From: Fibrobacter sp. UWB13
GTDB lineage: Bacteria > Fibrobacterota > Fibrobacteria > Fibrobacterales > Fibrobacteraceae
NCBI RefSeq assembly: GCF_900177805.1
Contig: NZ_FXAX01000001.1
Span: forward strand, 2,108,001-2,172,000
Length of the DNA: 64,000 bases
Direction of reading: 5' to 3'
Shown here in pieces: positions 8,747 through 17,495 of the stretch. Both the position numbers and the translations under genes were made by a program. Below the pieces are notes generated by a model. It saw only the letters and a program-made list of their open reading frames with translations, was not told where the DNA came from and made no database searches. Each line of letters starts with the position of its first letter. The first letter of the stretch is position 1.

Positions 8747-9580
8747 CTAGTCCTTTTTGTTTAAACTTTTGTTTGTCATCGGGAAGAACTGCACGTTCAA
8801 GCGATAGACTTCGTCTGTCGCAGGTTTACGTGTCGCAATCGCGATGATGTCCTTGCGGAACTCGGCAATTCTCTGCACGATTTCTTCGTACGCTTCGCGG
8901 GTAATACCAAGCGTAAGGCCCGAAAAATGGCGTTCGTCCTGCGGCACGCTCTCGATAGCGTCGAGCGCGAACTCGCCCATCTGGCGGTGCATTCCGCGAA
9001 CCGCTAGCGGTGTAACGTCCATCGGGCCGGTCGTTACGACTTTATCCGTTTGTGCGTAATTGCCGTCCTTGTCTTTTTTGAGCAAATCCGCCTTGACCAG
9101 AAAGTTCAGCGATTCGCTGACTTCGGCAGCAGAGATCTCCGGGCGGCAGGCATGAGCGAGCGCCAATGGCTTTGCGCCGGGCATGGCGGGAGCAAGTTCA
9201 CGGAGCACCGGATTCTTCCAGTCTGCGAAAAAGCGGAACGATTCGCCTTCCAGGATTTTCGCCTTGTTCGCATCCGCAATCGAAATCATTTTGCTGAACG
9301 CCGCCCGCTTTTCATCATCGTTCTTCGCATGATCGAACTTGACCATTTCGACAAAGAACGCGCATTCGAAATCCGCAAGATGCATGGACTTCGCCGTGCG
9401 CACGGCAGCTTCTTCGCTCAAGTTGAAGCGGCCTTCGCTCACGTATTTAAGGTAAACCGGCGAAGAGAAACCCGCTGTTTTGGCGAACTCCTGCCAAGAA
9501 AACGTAGTCTTCGCCTTTCGATCGGCGTAGTAATCTGCGATATACTGGCGGTAGTCCGTATATTCAAGTATATCTTTCAT
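8747..9580 (-). CDS. TIGR02147/DUF4423 family protein, cassette 3
   Basis: This 277-residue paralogue starts MKDILEYTDYRQYIADYY with a GGAGG site just upstream. It has the helix-turn-helix-like part (TAGFSSPVYLKYVSEG) and the conserved DUF4423 motifs (PGAKPLALAHACRPEISAAE, TTGPMDVTPLAVRGMHRQMGE). It has no transmembrane segment or signal peptide, so it is probably cytoplasmic. It is the first gene of the third cassette operon. Confidence 0.8.
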   Translation of the reverse strand: MKDILEYTDYRQYIADYYADRKAKTTFSWQEFAKTAGFSSPVYLKYVSEGRFNLSEEAAVRTAKSMHLADFECAFFVEMVKFDHAKNDDEKRAAFSKMISIADANKAKILEGESFRFFADWKNPVLRELAPAMPGAKPLALAHACRPEISAAEVSESLNFLVKADLLKKDKDGNYAQTDKVVTTGPMDVTPLAVRGMHRQMGEFALDAIESVPQDERHFSGLTLGITREAYEEIVQRIAEFRKDIIAIATRKPATDEVYRLNVQFFPMTNKSLNKKD

Positions 9581-9657
9581 TTTTCCTCCTTACAAAACGG
9601 CCTCTTCTAGCAACTTTTTCTGACAGTTGTTCTAGCGGGCCGCCTGTTGATACTCTA

Positions 9658-9686
9658 AATATAACACATTGTTTTTGAAAAAGCAA
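9658..9686 (-). promoter_or_regulatory. Promoter of cassette 3
   Basis: TTGCTT, 17 nt, TATATT on the minus strand. The leader contains CTAGAACAACT and AGTTGCTAG, an imperfect stem, before the ribosome site. The rest of the 320-nt gap before the GSCFA gene is AT-rich and holds no gene. Confidence 0.7.
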
Positions 9687-9901
9687 TAATTCCACAATAT
9701 ATTTTATTGAATTTCCTTAAAATTTTAAGGATTTTTATTAAATATTTAAAAATTATTAGTTTTCACAATATGACAAAAAGTAAGCACGAATCTCCAAGAT
9801 TACGCCATTTTATATAAACACCCGTCATTCTCCACCGATTTTTCGATATTTCTAGACATCGGCATTTTCACCATACCATTCACTATACTACATTCTACGC
9901 T

Positions 9902-10900
9902 ATGGACTTTTTCACAAAAATCGACATTCCCGCCATAGATTGGCAAATCGACTACAATTCTAGGCTCGCGTTTTTCGGGTCGTGTTTCGCTGACAATATT
10001 TCGGCGCAATTTGCATCGCGGAAATTCAACGTTTTGGCAAATCCGTTCGGAACGGTTTACAACCCGCTCTCAGCGGCAATGCAGATCAAGGCTATTGCGA
10101 ACGGGAAAAAATTTGGAGGTCCCGAAATTTTTCAGGACGCACGCGGTCCGTGGCACTGTTGGGATGCGCATAGTTCACTTTCTGCAGCAACACGTGAAGA
10201 GTGTATCGCAAAATTGAACGAAACGACCGCTAATGCACGGGAGTTTTTGCAGAAAGCCGATACAGTGTTCATCACGCTCGGGACTGCGTTCGTGTACTTT
10301 TTGAAAGAAAACGGGGTTGCCGTTTCGAATTGCCACAGGCAAAATCCAAACATGTTCATCCGGAAAATGATTTCCGTGGATCATGCAGCTGAAGCGTTGA
10401 AAAGCATCGTGCATGATTTACTGAAAATAAAATGCGACAGGATCGGCGAGAATCGCGACCTTCACATAGTCTTTACGGTTTCACCGTTAAGGCATTTAAG
10501 CGACGGCGCTCATGAAAACACGCTTTCAAAAGCGACATCGCAGTTAGCGATAGAGAAGGTCATCAGAGAAATCGTCACAGAGTCTGCGACGACCATCAGT
10601 TATTTCCCGAGTTACGAGATCGTGATGGACGAGCTACGCGACTATCGTTTTTACGACGATGACATGATTCATTTGTCAAAGACGGCAGAAGGCTACATTT
10701 TCGAGCGCATGGCAGAAACGTATTGCAGCGAGAAAACGCGCGAAGACATCCGCAAGGTGGAAAAGTTCATGAAAATGGCGAACCACCGCATTGTCGATCC
10801 GCAAACGCCCGCCTCACAGGAATTTGCACAAAAGATTATTGCGCAAGCTGAAGAACTAGAAAAGGAAATTGCTGGGCTGAAACTCAATAATGAGAAATAA
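9902..10900 (+). CDS. GSCFA family protein
   Basis: The 332-residue protein carries the GSCFA signature itself near residue 26 (FFGSCFADNI), then NPFGTVYNP, the LGTAFVYF strand, CHRQNP, TVSPLRH and a C-terminal YFPSYEIVMDELRDYRFY with D and H. This set resembles an SGNH-hydrolase-like fold; the family has no firmly known substrate. It is alone on the plus strand between cassettes 3 and 4. A TACATT box ends only 7 nt before the ATG and no ribosome site is seen, so the mRNA may be leaderless. Confidence 0.8.
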   Translation: MDFFTKIDIPAIDWQIDYNSRLAFFGSCFADNISAQFASRKFNVLANPFGTVYNPLSAAMQIKAIANGKKFGGPEIFQDARGPWHCWDAHSSLSAATREECIAKLNETTANAREFLQKADTVFITLGTAFVYFLKENGVAVSNCHRQNPNMFIRKMISVDHAAEALKSIVHDLLKIKCDRIGENRDLHIVFTVSPLRHLSDGAHENTLSKATSQLAIEKVIREIVTESATTISYFPSYEIVMDELRDYRFYDDDMIHLSKTAEGYIFERMAETYCSEKTREDIRKVEKFMKMANHRIVDPQTPASQEFAQKIIAQAEELEKEIAGLKLNNEK

Positions 10901-10933
10901 CTGGATCCTGCTCCTACGAACCTAATTCAACTA

Positions 10934-10949
10934 AGGCTCTAAAGAGCCT
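10934..10949 (+). terminator. Hairpin after the GSCFA gene
   Basis: AGGCTCT-AA-AGAGCCT is a perfect stem 33 nt after the stop codon, followed by AGTTTC. The T-run is weak, so termination is plausible but not certain. Confidence 0.5.
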
Positions 10950-10994
10950 AGTTTCATATATCGGGCTTACGCCCTCAGGATGACGAGATGAAAA

Positions 10995-11018
10995 GAAGGC
11001 GGGCCAAAGCCCGCCTTC
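10995..11018 (-). terminator. Intrinsic terminator of cassette 4
   Basis: GAAGGCGGGC and GCCCGCCTTC form a perfect 10-bp stem with loop CAAA, followed on the minus strand by TTTTC. The AGGAGGAAAAGGGAAG tract precedes it (11015-11030). Confidence 0.85.
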
Positions 11019-11045
11019 CCTTTTCCTCCTTATTATTGATTATTC

Positions 11046-12857
11046 TTAATTCTTGATGCAACGGACAGAAGCTGAGCCATACGGTTCATAAGGATTCCCA
11101 ATATCCGTATCATTCGAGTATTTTTCAAGCTTGTACACAAAAGCATGCTTACCAGAAGAAGCGCCATCAAGTCCGAATCCAGATCTATCATTATTAAATA
11201 GTTCCACAACAAACCAAGGATCATCAACAACTAGGAAGCTATTATAAAAAGAACCTCTCCTATAGCGTACCACATTAAAGAGATCATCATACGACAGCAA
11301 GACCGAGCTATTCAGGCCAAAACCGGTCGCCACTTCATCGTAAAGAACAGGTATTACATCACTATAATCAACGCCATACAGCCCCCCAAAATGACGAAGC
11401 AAAGAAGCCCAGTCATCCGATGTCGGAATCCTCCAGCCATCTGGACAAATTCCTTGATAAGAGTTTACTTCCGATTTCTCTACAATATCCGCAAAATTCG
11501 AGTACCAATTTCTATAATACGTGTCGCCATTCGAGGAGTCCACCACATCAAAAAATAAAGTATCGCAAGGATTTTCTTCAAGCCAAAATGCATCCACGCA
11601 CTCTTTTGTCATAAACGCCGTATCACCTTTTGCGCTTATAGAATACACTTTCAAATCATCATAATCTATTTTCATTGCGGCAAGCCACGGATACTCACGT
11701 CCATACAATTCGCAGTCCGGTTCACCCAAACTCTGCACACAAGACACACCATCAACATCCGTAAAATCAAGATTTTCAGCCATCCAAGTCTGCGTACCAT
11801 CGCCCCAATTATATGTCACAGTCTTGTACTCTTTTCCGTCACGATTATCCACCATCGTTCCATTTGTATGTTCTATCGATTTAAATCCCATAGTCCATCT
11901 CCCAGAACGACACACAACATCAAAAAATGTTCCGTTCTCTCGGCCCTTTATCTTACCGACATCATTTTCACGAGATTCCGTACACTGTTCCAAGCCATTT
12001 AATTTAGCCGCATAACCAATTTCATAATCAATCATTTTCAAAGAATTCTTATAATACCGCTCCACCAACTTACCCTTTCCAACAAAATTTTTAGGAGATG
12101 CATACAAGATGAATTTTTCTTCCCTTTCAATATAAAATCGAAGATTAAGATCATCATACCACATCAAAGCACTTACATAAGGCAGTTCTGATTTTTCCTC
12201 ATTCAATGTTTCAAACGCGCCTAGATCCTCGTATATGCCGAAACCTTCAAGAATTTCGCGTTCTGCCATTCGGTTCGCTTCTTCAAAAGTTTTTCCATCC
12301 GCAATAAATTCTCGCAAAAGCGGAATTTTCGCGCTAGTCAATGAGTTCACACTTACACTTTGAGTTTTTCGCAAATCAACAATAGTTTTAAACGCCCTAT
12401 ATTTAACAGTGGTATCAAGTTTTGCATTCCCTAAGTCCACACGTACACTAACAGAATCATAAGGTTCTCGTTTTTCAATCAGCACATACGGACTATTTAG
12501 AGCCAGCGAGTCAAACGCAAAGCGCCCTTCATCATCAACTGAATCAACAAATGAGCGACCGGTTTCATCAAAAGTTAAAGAGTCCAATTCATAAACAGTA
12601 ATAACAGATCCCTTAACCGCAAATACCGAACCCTCATACCTTGGGGATTCTTCTGTCGACCCATCAGAACCAACCATTTGCAACAACTTGGGGTAGATAT
12701 CGCCTACTTGCCCTGCCAACGCATAAACGCCCGTTTCTTCGACGGTGCCACCGGCAACATTGTTTCCTGAATCCGTTTCGGAGCACGCTGCAAACATAAA
12801 GGCGAGCAGCATCGCCATTTTGCAGACAAACTGTCCGCTAAATTTTGAGTAATTCAT
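11046..12857 (-). CDS. FISUMP-domain lipoprotein 4
   Basis: The 603-residue protein begins almost identically to lipoprotein 2 (MNYSKFSG, then CKMAMLLAFMFAAC; lipobox Cys25). The shared block has SVITVYELDSLTFDETGRSF, SPYVLIEKRE, TIVDLRKTQSVSVNSLT and EILEGFGIYEDLGAFE. The FISUMP domain reads GTMVDNRDGKEYKTVTYNWG, WMAENLDF, CPDGWRIPTSDDWASLL and SVRCIKN. It is probably an anchored envelope protein. It is separated from the other three cassettes by the opposite-strand GSCFA gene. Confidence 0.8.
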   Translation of the reverse strand: MNYSKFSGQFVCKMAMLLAFMFAACSETDSGNNVAGGTVEETGVYALAGQVGDIYPKLLQMVGSDGSTEESPRYEGSVFAVKGSVITVYELDSLTFDETGRSFVDSVDDEGRFAFDSLALNSPYVLIEKREPYDSVSVRVDLGNAKLDTTVKYRAFKTIVDLRKTQSVSVNSLTSAKIPLLREFIADGKTFEEANRMAEREILEGFGIYEDLGAFETLNEEKSELPYVSALMWYDDLNLRFYIEREEKFILYASPKNFVGKGKLVERYYKNSLKMIDYEIGYAAKLNGLEQCTESRENDVGKIKGRENGTFFDVVCRSGRWTMGFKSIEHTNGTMVDNRDGKEYKTVTYNWGDGTQTWMAENLDFTDVDGVSCVQSLGEPDCELYGREYPWLAAMKIDYDDLKVYSISAKGDTAFMTKECVDAFWLEENPCDTLFFDVVDSSNGDTYYRNWYSNFADIVEKSEVNSYQGICPDGWRIPTSDDWASLLRHFGGLYGVDYSDVIPVLYDEVATGFGLNSSVLLSYDDLFNVVRYRRGSFYNSFLVVDDPWFVVELFNNDRSGFGLDGASSGKHAFVYKLEKYSNDTDIGNPYEPYGSASVRCIKN

Positions 12858-12870
12858 GATTCCTCCAACT

Positions 12871-13701
12871 CTATTTTTTTAATTCTTGTTTTTGCGTCAG
12901 CGGGAAAAGCTGCATGTTCAGGCGATAGACTTCGTCTGTAGCGGCGTTTTTCCGAGCAATGGCGATAACTTTTTTACGGCAATCGGCAATTTCTTGCACG
13001 ATTTCATCGTATCCTTCTTTAGTGATGCCGAACGTGACACCCGAGAAATTTCGCTTGTCCTGAGCAACGCCTTCAATCGCCTCAAGCGCAAGCTCGCCCA
13101 TTTGACGGTGCATCGTGCGGACAGCCAGCGGCGTTACCCCCATGGGGCCCGTCGTCAAGGATTTTTCCGTTTGTACGTAATTGCCTTCGCCATCTTTTTT
13201 CAGGAATCCGCCTTTGACGAGGAAGTTCAGCACATCGCTGACTTCGGCGGCGGTAATTTCTGGGCGGCAGGCATGTGCAATTGCGAGCGGTTTTGCGCCA
13301 GGCATAGACGGTGCAAGTTCACGTATGACCGGATTTTTCCAGCTTTCGAAAAAGCGGAACGCATCGCCTTCCAAGATTTTAGCCTTGTGGGAGTCTGCAA
13401 TTGCAAGCATTTTGTTGAATGCAGACTTCTTCTCGGCATCCGTTTTGGCGTGGTCAAACTTGACCATTTCGGTGAAATATTCGCGTTCGTAATCGACCAA
13501 GCGCATAGCATCTGCCACGCGGGCGGTCGCCGAATCGCTCAAGTTAAAGCGGCCTTCGCTCACGTATTTCAGATAAACACGTGAAGAAAAACCAGCTTCG
13601 GTAGCGAACGTCTGCCAGGTAAACGCAGAACTCGCCTTTTTCTCAGCGTAGTAGTCTGCAATATACTGGCGATAGCTCGTATATTCTAGTATTTCTTTCA
13701 T
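12871..13701 (-). CDS. TIGR02147/DUF4423 family protein, cassette 4
   Basis: The 276-residue paralogue starts MKEILEYTSYRQYIADYY. It has the helix-turn-helix-like segment (EAGFSSRVYLKYVSEG) and the DUF4423 core (PGAKPLAIAHACRPEITAAE, TTGPMGVTPLAVRTMHRQMGE, NFSGVTFGIT). It lies 13 bases upstream of lipoprotein 4. Sequence variation among the four paralogues is spread through the protein, so each cassette may have its own target or ligand. Confidence 0.8.
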   Translation of the reverse strand: MKEILEYTSYRQYIADYYAEKKASSAFTWQTFATEAGFSSRVYLKYVSEGRFNLSDSATARVADAMRLVDYEREYFTEMVKFDHAKTDAEKKSAFNKMLAIADSHKAKILEGDAFRFFESWKNPVIRELAPSMPGAKPLAIAHACRPEITAAEVSDVLNFLVKGGFLKKDGEGNYVQTEKSLTTGPMGVTPLAVRTMHRQMGELALEAIEGVAQDKRNFSGVTFGITKEGYDEIVQEIADCRKKVIAIARKNAATDEVYRLNMQLFPLTQKQELKK

Positions 13702-13791
13702 TTTTCCTCCTTACGACAATCCCTAAATTTTTTCAGGGTCCGTAAAAACAAACGAATTGCGGCTCTTTTGTCCGTTTCGTTCTTGAAATCA

Positions 13792-13820
13792 AATATACAA
13801 CATAAATTTTAAAATTGCAA
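13792..13820 (-). promoter_or_regulatory. Promoter of cassette 4
   Basis: TTGCAA, 17 nt, TATATT on the minus strand. The leader holds CCCTGAAAAAATTTAGGG, a short stem, between promoter and ribosome site. The rest of this 310-nt gap is AT-rich with one REP-like palindrome. Confidence 0.7.
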
Positions 13821-13946
13821 TAGATTTACAACACAAAATATTTGTTTTTATAAAATTTTTAAAGATTTTAGAAAATATTATAAAATTTTAAGCATTTTTC
13901 ACAACACAAACGTATTGTAGATTTTTTATTCCAATAGGGAATGGCG

Positions 13947-13967
13947 ATCCCGGCACAAGGCCGGGAT
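13947..13967. repeat. Dispersed REP-like palindrome
   Basis: ATCCCGGC-ACAAG-GCCGGGAT with the flanks ATGGCG and GACAATG. It is one of several copies, here downstream of the helicase gene. Confidence 0.7.
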
Positions 13968-14012
13968 GACAATGTAAAGGAAATGCGCGGGTATTGCGCC
14001 CGCGAGCGAGAT

Positions 14013-15500
14013 TTACTGCTGTTGGGATTGCGATTCGCGCATGCGGCGGCGAGCGCGGGAACCCGGGCGGTTGCGGCGATGACGGCGACCGCCGTTCTGC
14101 GGATTCGGGGTGTTATCGGCCGGAGCGTTTTGTTCGGGATTGCGCGGCGCATTGTTACGCTGCGGATTTTCGGCATTTGCATTACGGGCGTTCTCGAGAC
14201 TTTCTTTGCGATTGTCCTTGCGACCGCGAGGACCGCGATTATCCTTATGCGAACCTTGTTTATTGCGAGTTTCCGCAGCGCGGGCCTGAGCTTCTTCGCG
14301 GGACATACGACCACGAGAATTACGCATCATGCTTTCGGCTGTTTCTTTTTGCGGAGGCGGGAGTTTCTCGTAAATGCTCTGATCACCTTCCGGGATTTTC
14401 ACGCGTGTAAGCTTTTCAATTCCACGCAAATCGGATTCTTCGTCCGGAGAGCAGAACGAAATGGCAACGCCTTCCTTCCCTGCACGGGCCGTACGGCCAA
14501 TGCGATGCACAAACGTTTCATGTTCATTCGGCAAGTCGTAATTGAACACATGGCTCACATCGTCCACGTCAATGCCACGTGCTGCAATATCTGTAGCCAC
14601 GAGCACTCGAATTTGTTCGCACTTGAAATTCCCGAGAGCTTCCTGGCGGCGGTTCTGGCTCTTGTTCCCATGAATAGCGGCACACTTGATACCCGCCTTT
14701 TCGAGCACACGCACAATTTTATCTGCACCATGCTTTGTACGGCAGAACACAAGCACCTTTTTCATTTCAGGGTGTTCTGCCAAGAGTTCCTTGAGGAGAG
14801 CCCCCTTGCGGCGCTTGTCAATGCGATAAAGTTCCTGACGAATGCGTTCAATCGGAGTGCTCTGCGGCGCGACTTCAACTCGCACCGGATTCGGGCGCAA
14901 AATCGTCGCTGCAAGTTTCGAAATTTCTTCCGGCATCGTAGCGCTAAAGAACAAATTCTGTCGGTCTTGCGGGAGCATCGCTACAACCTTGCGGATATCA
15001 TGGATAAAGCCCATATCGAGCATGCGGTCAGCTTCGTCGAGCACAAAGAATTCAAGCTTCTTGAGAGACACCGCCTTTTGCCCAATTAAATCCAACAAAC
15101 GTCCCGGAGTCGCGACAAGCACATCGACACCGCGAATAAGTTTTTGCTTTTGCGGATTGTCGTTCACGCCACCAAAAATACACGCCGTTGAAATTGCCGT
15201 GAACTGCGCATATTCCTTGAAGCAGTCTTCCACTTGGATGGCAAGCTCACGTGTCGGCAACAAAATCAATGCACGGCAAGTTTTGGGAGAACGGAACTTC
15301 CCGGAATCCAAAAGTCGCTGCAAAATCGGGAGTGCAAATGCGGCCGTCTTACCAGTCCCCGTCTGAGCAATTCCCAAGAGATCCTTGCCTTCGAGAAGGC
15401 TCGGGATGGAACGTTCTTGAATCGGGGTCGGGGTTTCGTAACCAACAGCGCGGACAGCCCGCTGCAACGGATTTGCCAAAGGAAGTTCTTCAAATTTCAT
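14013..15500 (-). CDS. DEAD-box RNA helicase, RhlE-like
   Basis: The 495-residue ATP-dependent RNA helicase has the Q motif (YETPTPIQ), motif I AQTGTGKT, motif II VLDEADRMLDMGF, motif III SAT and motif VI HRIGRTARAG. The last 120 residues are a low-complexity tail rich in Arg, Asn and Gln, typical of RhlE-type proteins that bind structured RNA during ribosome assembly or RNA decay. I chose the ATG at 15500; a TTG three codons upstream is less likely. TATCTT ends 8 nt before the ATG and there is no ribosome site, so this may be a leaderless message. Confidence 0.9.
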   Translation of the reverse strand: MKFEELPLANPLQRAVRAVGYETPTPIQERSIPSLLEGKDLLGIAQTGTGKTAAFALPILQRLLDSGKFRSPKTCRALILLPTRELAIQVEDCFKEYAQFTAISTACIFGGVNDNPQKQKLIRGVDVLVATPGRLLDLIGQKAVSLKKLEFFVLDEADRMLDMGFIHDIRKVVAMLPQDRQNLFFSATMPEEISKLAATILRPNPVRVEVAPQSTPIERIRQELYRIDKRRKGALLKELLAEHPEMKKVLVFCRTKHGADKIVRVLEKAGIKCAAIHGNKSQNRRQEALGNFKCEQIRVLVATDIAARGIDVDDVSHVFNYDLPNEHETFVHRIGRTARAGKEGVAISFCSPDEESDLRGIEKLTRVKIPEGDQSIYEKLPPPQKETAESMMRNSRGRMSREEAQARAAETRNKQGSHKDNRGPRGRKDNRKESLENARNANAENPQRNNAPRNPEQNAPADNTPNPQNGGRRHRRNRPGSRARRRMRESQSQQQ

Positions 15501-15508
15501 ACTGCGCA

Positions 15509-15540
15509 AAGATAGAAAAAGAGAGGCTCACGTCTCTCGA
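15509..15540 (-). promoter_or_regulatory. Terminator fused to the helicase promoter
   Basis: On the minus strand GAGAG, 8 nt, CTCTC is followed by TTTTT and then directly by CTATCTTTG, whose TATCTT (15514-15509) would be the helicase -10 box. The stem would end the cyclase transcript. The U-tract of one gene therefore overlaps the promoter of the next. Confidence 0.55.
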
Positions 15541-15544
15541 AAAG

Positions 15545-16702
15545 TTAACGCTTACGGCGATTCATTTCAGCATGAGCGGCATAGAACGCTTCTTTATCCT
15601 CGTACATGCGCTCATCAACAGCGTTAATAAAGGCATCCGCACTTTCGTTCTTCATGTCGAACTTGTGGAATCCAACGGAAATAAAAAGTTTGTAAGGTTT
15701 GTCCGTTTCTTTATTGAATTTATCAAAAGAGTGGCGAATTCGAGCAAGGCAATTTTCTATCGCAACGTCATCTTGAGTATTCAACAAAATAATAAATTCA
15801 TCGCCCGCATAGCGAACTACGCTACCTGCGTTACCCACCGCCGATTTCAGGATTCGGGCCGTTATCACCAACGCATCGTCACCCACCGCATGGCCTAATT
15901 CATCGTTGATACGCTTGAACCCATTCAAGTCAATCATGATACCCGTAATGTTCAACTTCGTCCGGTCCGTAAGTTTGTCCAACAGGTAATTCAAATAGGA
16001 ACGGTTAAAAAGACCTGTCAGTTGGTCATGGTAAATCATCTCGTTCTGGAGGCTCGCAAGCACGCCCGCAATCGAGACGGCGATACTCGTCGGAATCACA
16101 GAAATGCCATAATAAAGCGACTGCACCACGCCACCGACGAGAATCGGCGCGAGATAAACCCAAATCGGGAAAAACTTGAGAATGCCGCCTTTCGCGCGCG
16201 CCTTGATATAAACCACAACGCTATAAACGACAAACAAGTAATCTACCACTAAGAAGAAAGCGTACAGATCAGTTCTCGAATAAAGGTTGTTCTCGTCGAT
16301 AGAAAATACAATCGGCGTAAAGATATTTATCAAGAGCAAAGTAATGCCAACGGCAACAATTGAGTCGAGCACAATTCTAGAACGGCGCGGGATTCCACCA
16401 TTCAAATGGAACGACAAAAAGCGCACCCAGAAAAAGCTTGCAAGCATATTCGCCGCAAAAAGCCACGTACTCGTCGCATAAACGGCAATCTTTGGAACAA
16501 GGCCGGGCACGCCCTTCATCGAATAAGAAATCGGGTCGGCTATGCAGCTCGTGAGAGCAAGGAACATCATCAATAGCAAATTCCGGTCCGCACGGCTACG
16601 CGTCTGGAAACGCCATAAATTACAAACAATCATGACAGCAATCAGAACTATCCCGATTACGTTTGTAACATAAATGCTTTCTAGATTAAATAACGGCTCC
16701 AT
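15545..16702 (-). CDS. Membrane diguanylate cyclase (GGDEF)
   Basis: The 385-residue protein has about seven hydrophobic segments in the first 215 residues and a C-terminal GGDEF domain (DQLTGLFNRSYL, DLNGFKRINDELGH, RYAGDEFIIL). The AGDEF form of the signature is usually active in making cyclic di-GMP from GTP. No RxxD inhibitory site is seen before the motif. The membrane part probably senses an unknown signal. It precedes the helicase gene on the same strand, but a hairpin with a T-run separates them. Confidence 0.85.
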   Translation of the reverse strand: MEPLFNLESIYVTNVIGIVLIAVMIVCNLWRFQTRSRADRNLLLMMFLALTSCIADPISYSMKGVPGLVPKIAVYATSTWLFAANMLASFFWVRFLSFHLNGGIPRRSRIVLDSIVAVGITLLLINIFTPIVFSIDENNLYSRTDLYAFFLVVDYLFVVYSVVVYIKARAKGGILKFFPIWVYLAPILVGGVVQSLYYGISVIPTSIAVSIAGVLASLQNEMIYHDQLTGLFNRSYLNYLLDKLTDRTKLNITGIMIDLNGFKRINDELGHAVGDDALVITARILKSAVGNAGSVVRYAGDEFIILLNTQDDVAIENCLARIRHSFDKFNKETDKPYKLFISVGFHKFDMKNESADAFINAVDERMYEDKEAFYAAHAEMNRRKR

Positions 16703-16808
16703 ATTTCCAACCTGTTTCCTAATTATACATTATAATTAGGCAATCTTGGCAATAAGGGTTCCGCAGAAAAACGCTTTTTGCAACAAAAAAAAAAGAAGTT
16801 TCAATAAA

Positions 16809-17495
16809 TTATTTAGGACTTTTCTGGCGTCCAAAACTCCCGATAGGGTATTTCACCACCAAAGTTGCCGCCTTGTTGCCGAGGAACTGGATAACCTCCA
16901 CCATCGCAATGATGATAACGACCGATTCGATCATTACGTCAGTACGGAAACGCTGGTAGCCATAACGGATGGCTAGATCACCAAGACCTCCCCCGCCGAT
17001 TGCCCCCGCCATCGCCGAATAGCCAATCAGCGTGATTATAGTCAAAGTAACACCAGAAATAATCGATGGAAGCGCTTCGGGAATCAACACTTTTCGCACC
17101 ACCTGACGTTTGGATGCGCCCATGGCAACAGCCGCCTGGATTACGCCCTTGTCCACCTCGTTCAACGCCGTTTCGGTCAAGCGCGCAATAAAAGGAGCCG
17201 CCGCAATGGATAGCGGAATAATCGTTGCCTCAGTTCCAATCGCCGTACCCAACACCACACGGGAAAGCGGGAACAGCACAATCATCAAAATCACGAACGG
17301 GAACGAACGCAGCACATTCACGATACGGCTAATTAATTGATACGGAATAATTTTGGGAGCGATACCGCGCGGGGATGTGACAAATAAGAAAATTCCAAGA
17401 GGAAATCCGAGAAGAATCGCGAACAACGTCGAAAAGAAAACCATGACGACAGTTTCCCAAGTCGATTGCAAAACCAGTTCTATTATAGGACTCAT
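16809..17495 (-). CDS. metI: Methionine ABC transporter permease
   Basis: The 228-residue membrane protein has five or six hydrophobic segments and the permease EAA loop (EALPSIISGVTLTIITLIGYSAMAG-like region). It resembles MetI, which forms the channel for D/L-methionine import with MetN and MetQ. Its start overlaps the metN stop by four bases (ATGA), indicating translational coupling. It is the last gene of a metQ-metN-metI operon. Confidence 0.85.
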   Translation of the reverse strand: MSPIIELVLQSTWETVVMVFFSTLFAILLGFPLGIFLFVTSPRGIAPKIIPYQLISRIVNVLRSFPFVILMIVLFPLSRVVLGTAIGTEATIIPLSIAAAPFIARLTETALNEVDKGVIQAAVAMGASKRQVVRKVLIPEALPSIISGVTLTIITLIGYSAMAGAIGGGGLGDLAIRYGYQRFRTDVMIESVVIIIAMVEVIQFLGNKAATLVVKYPIGSFGRQKSPK

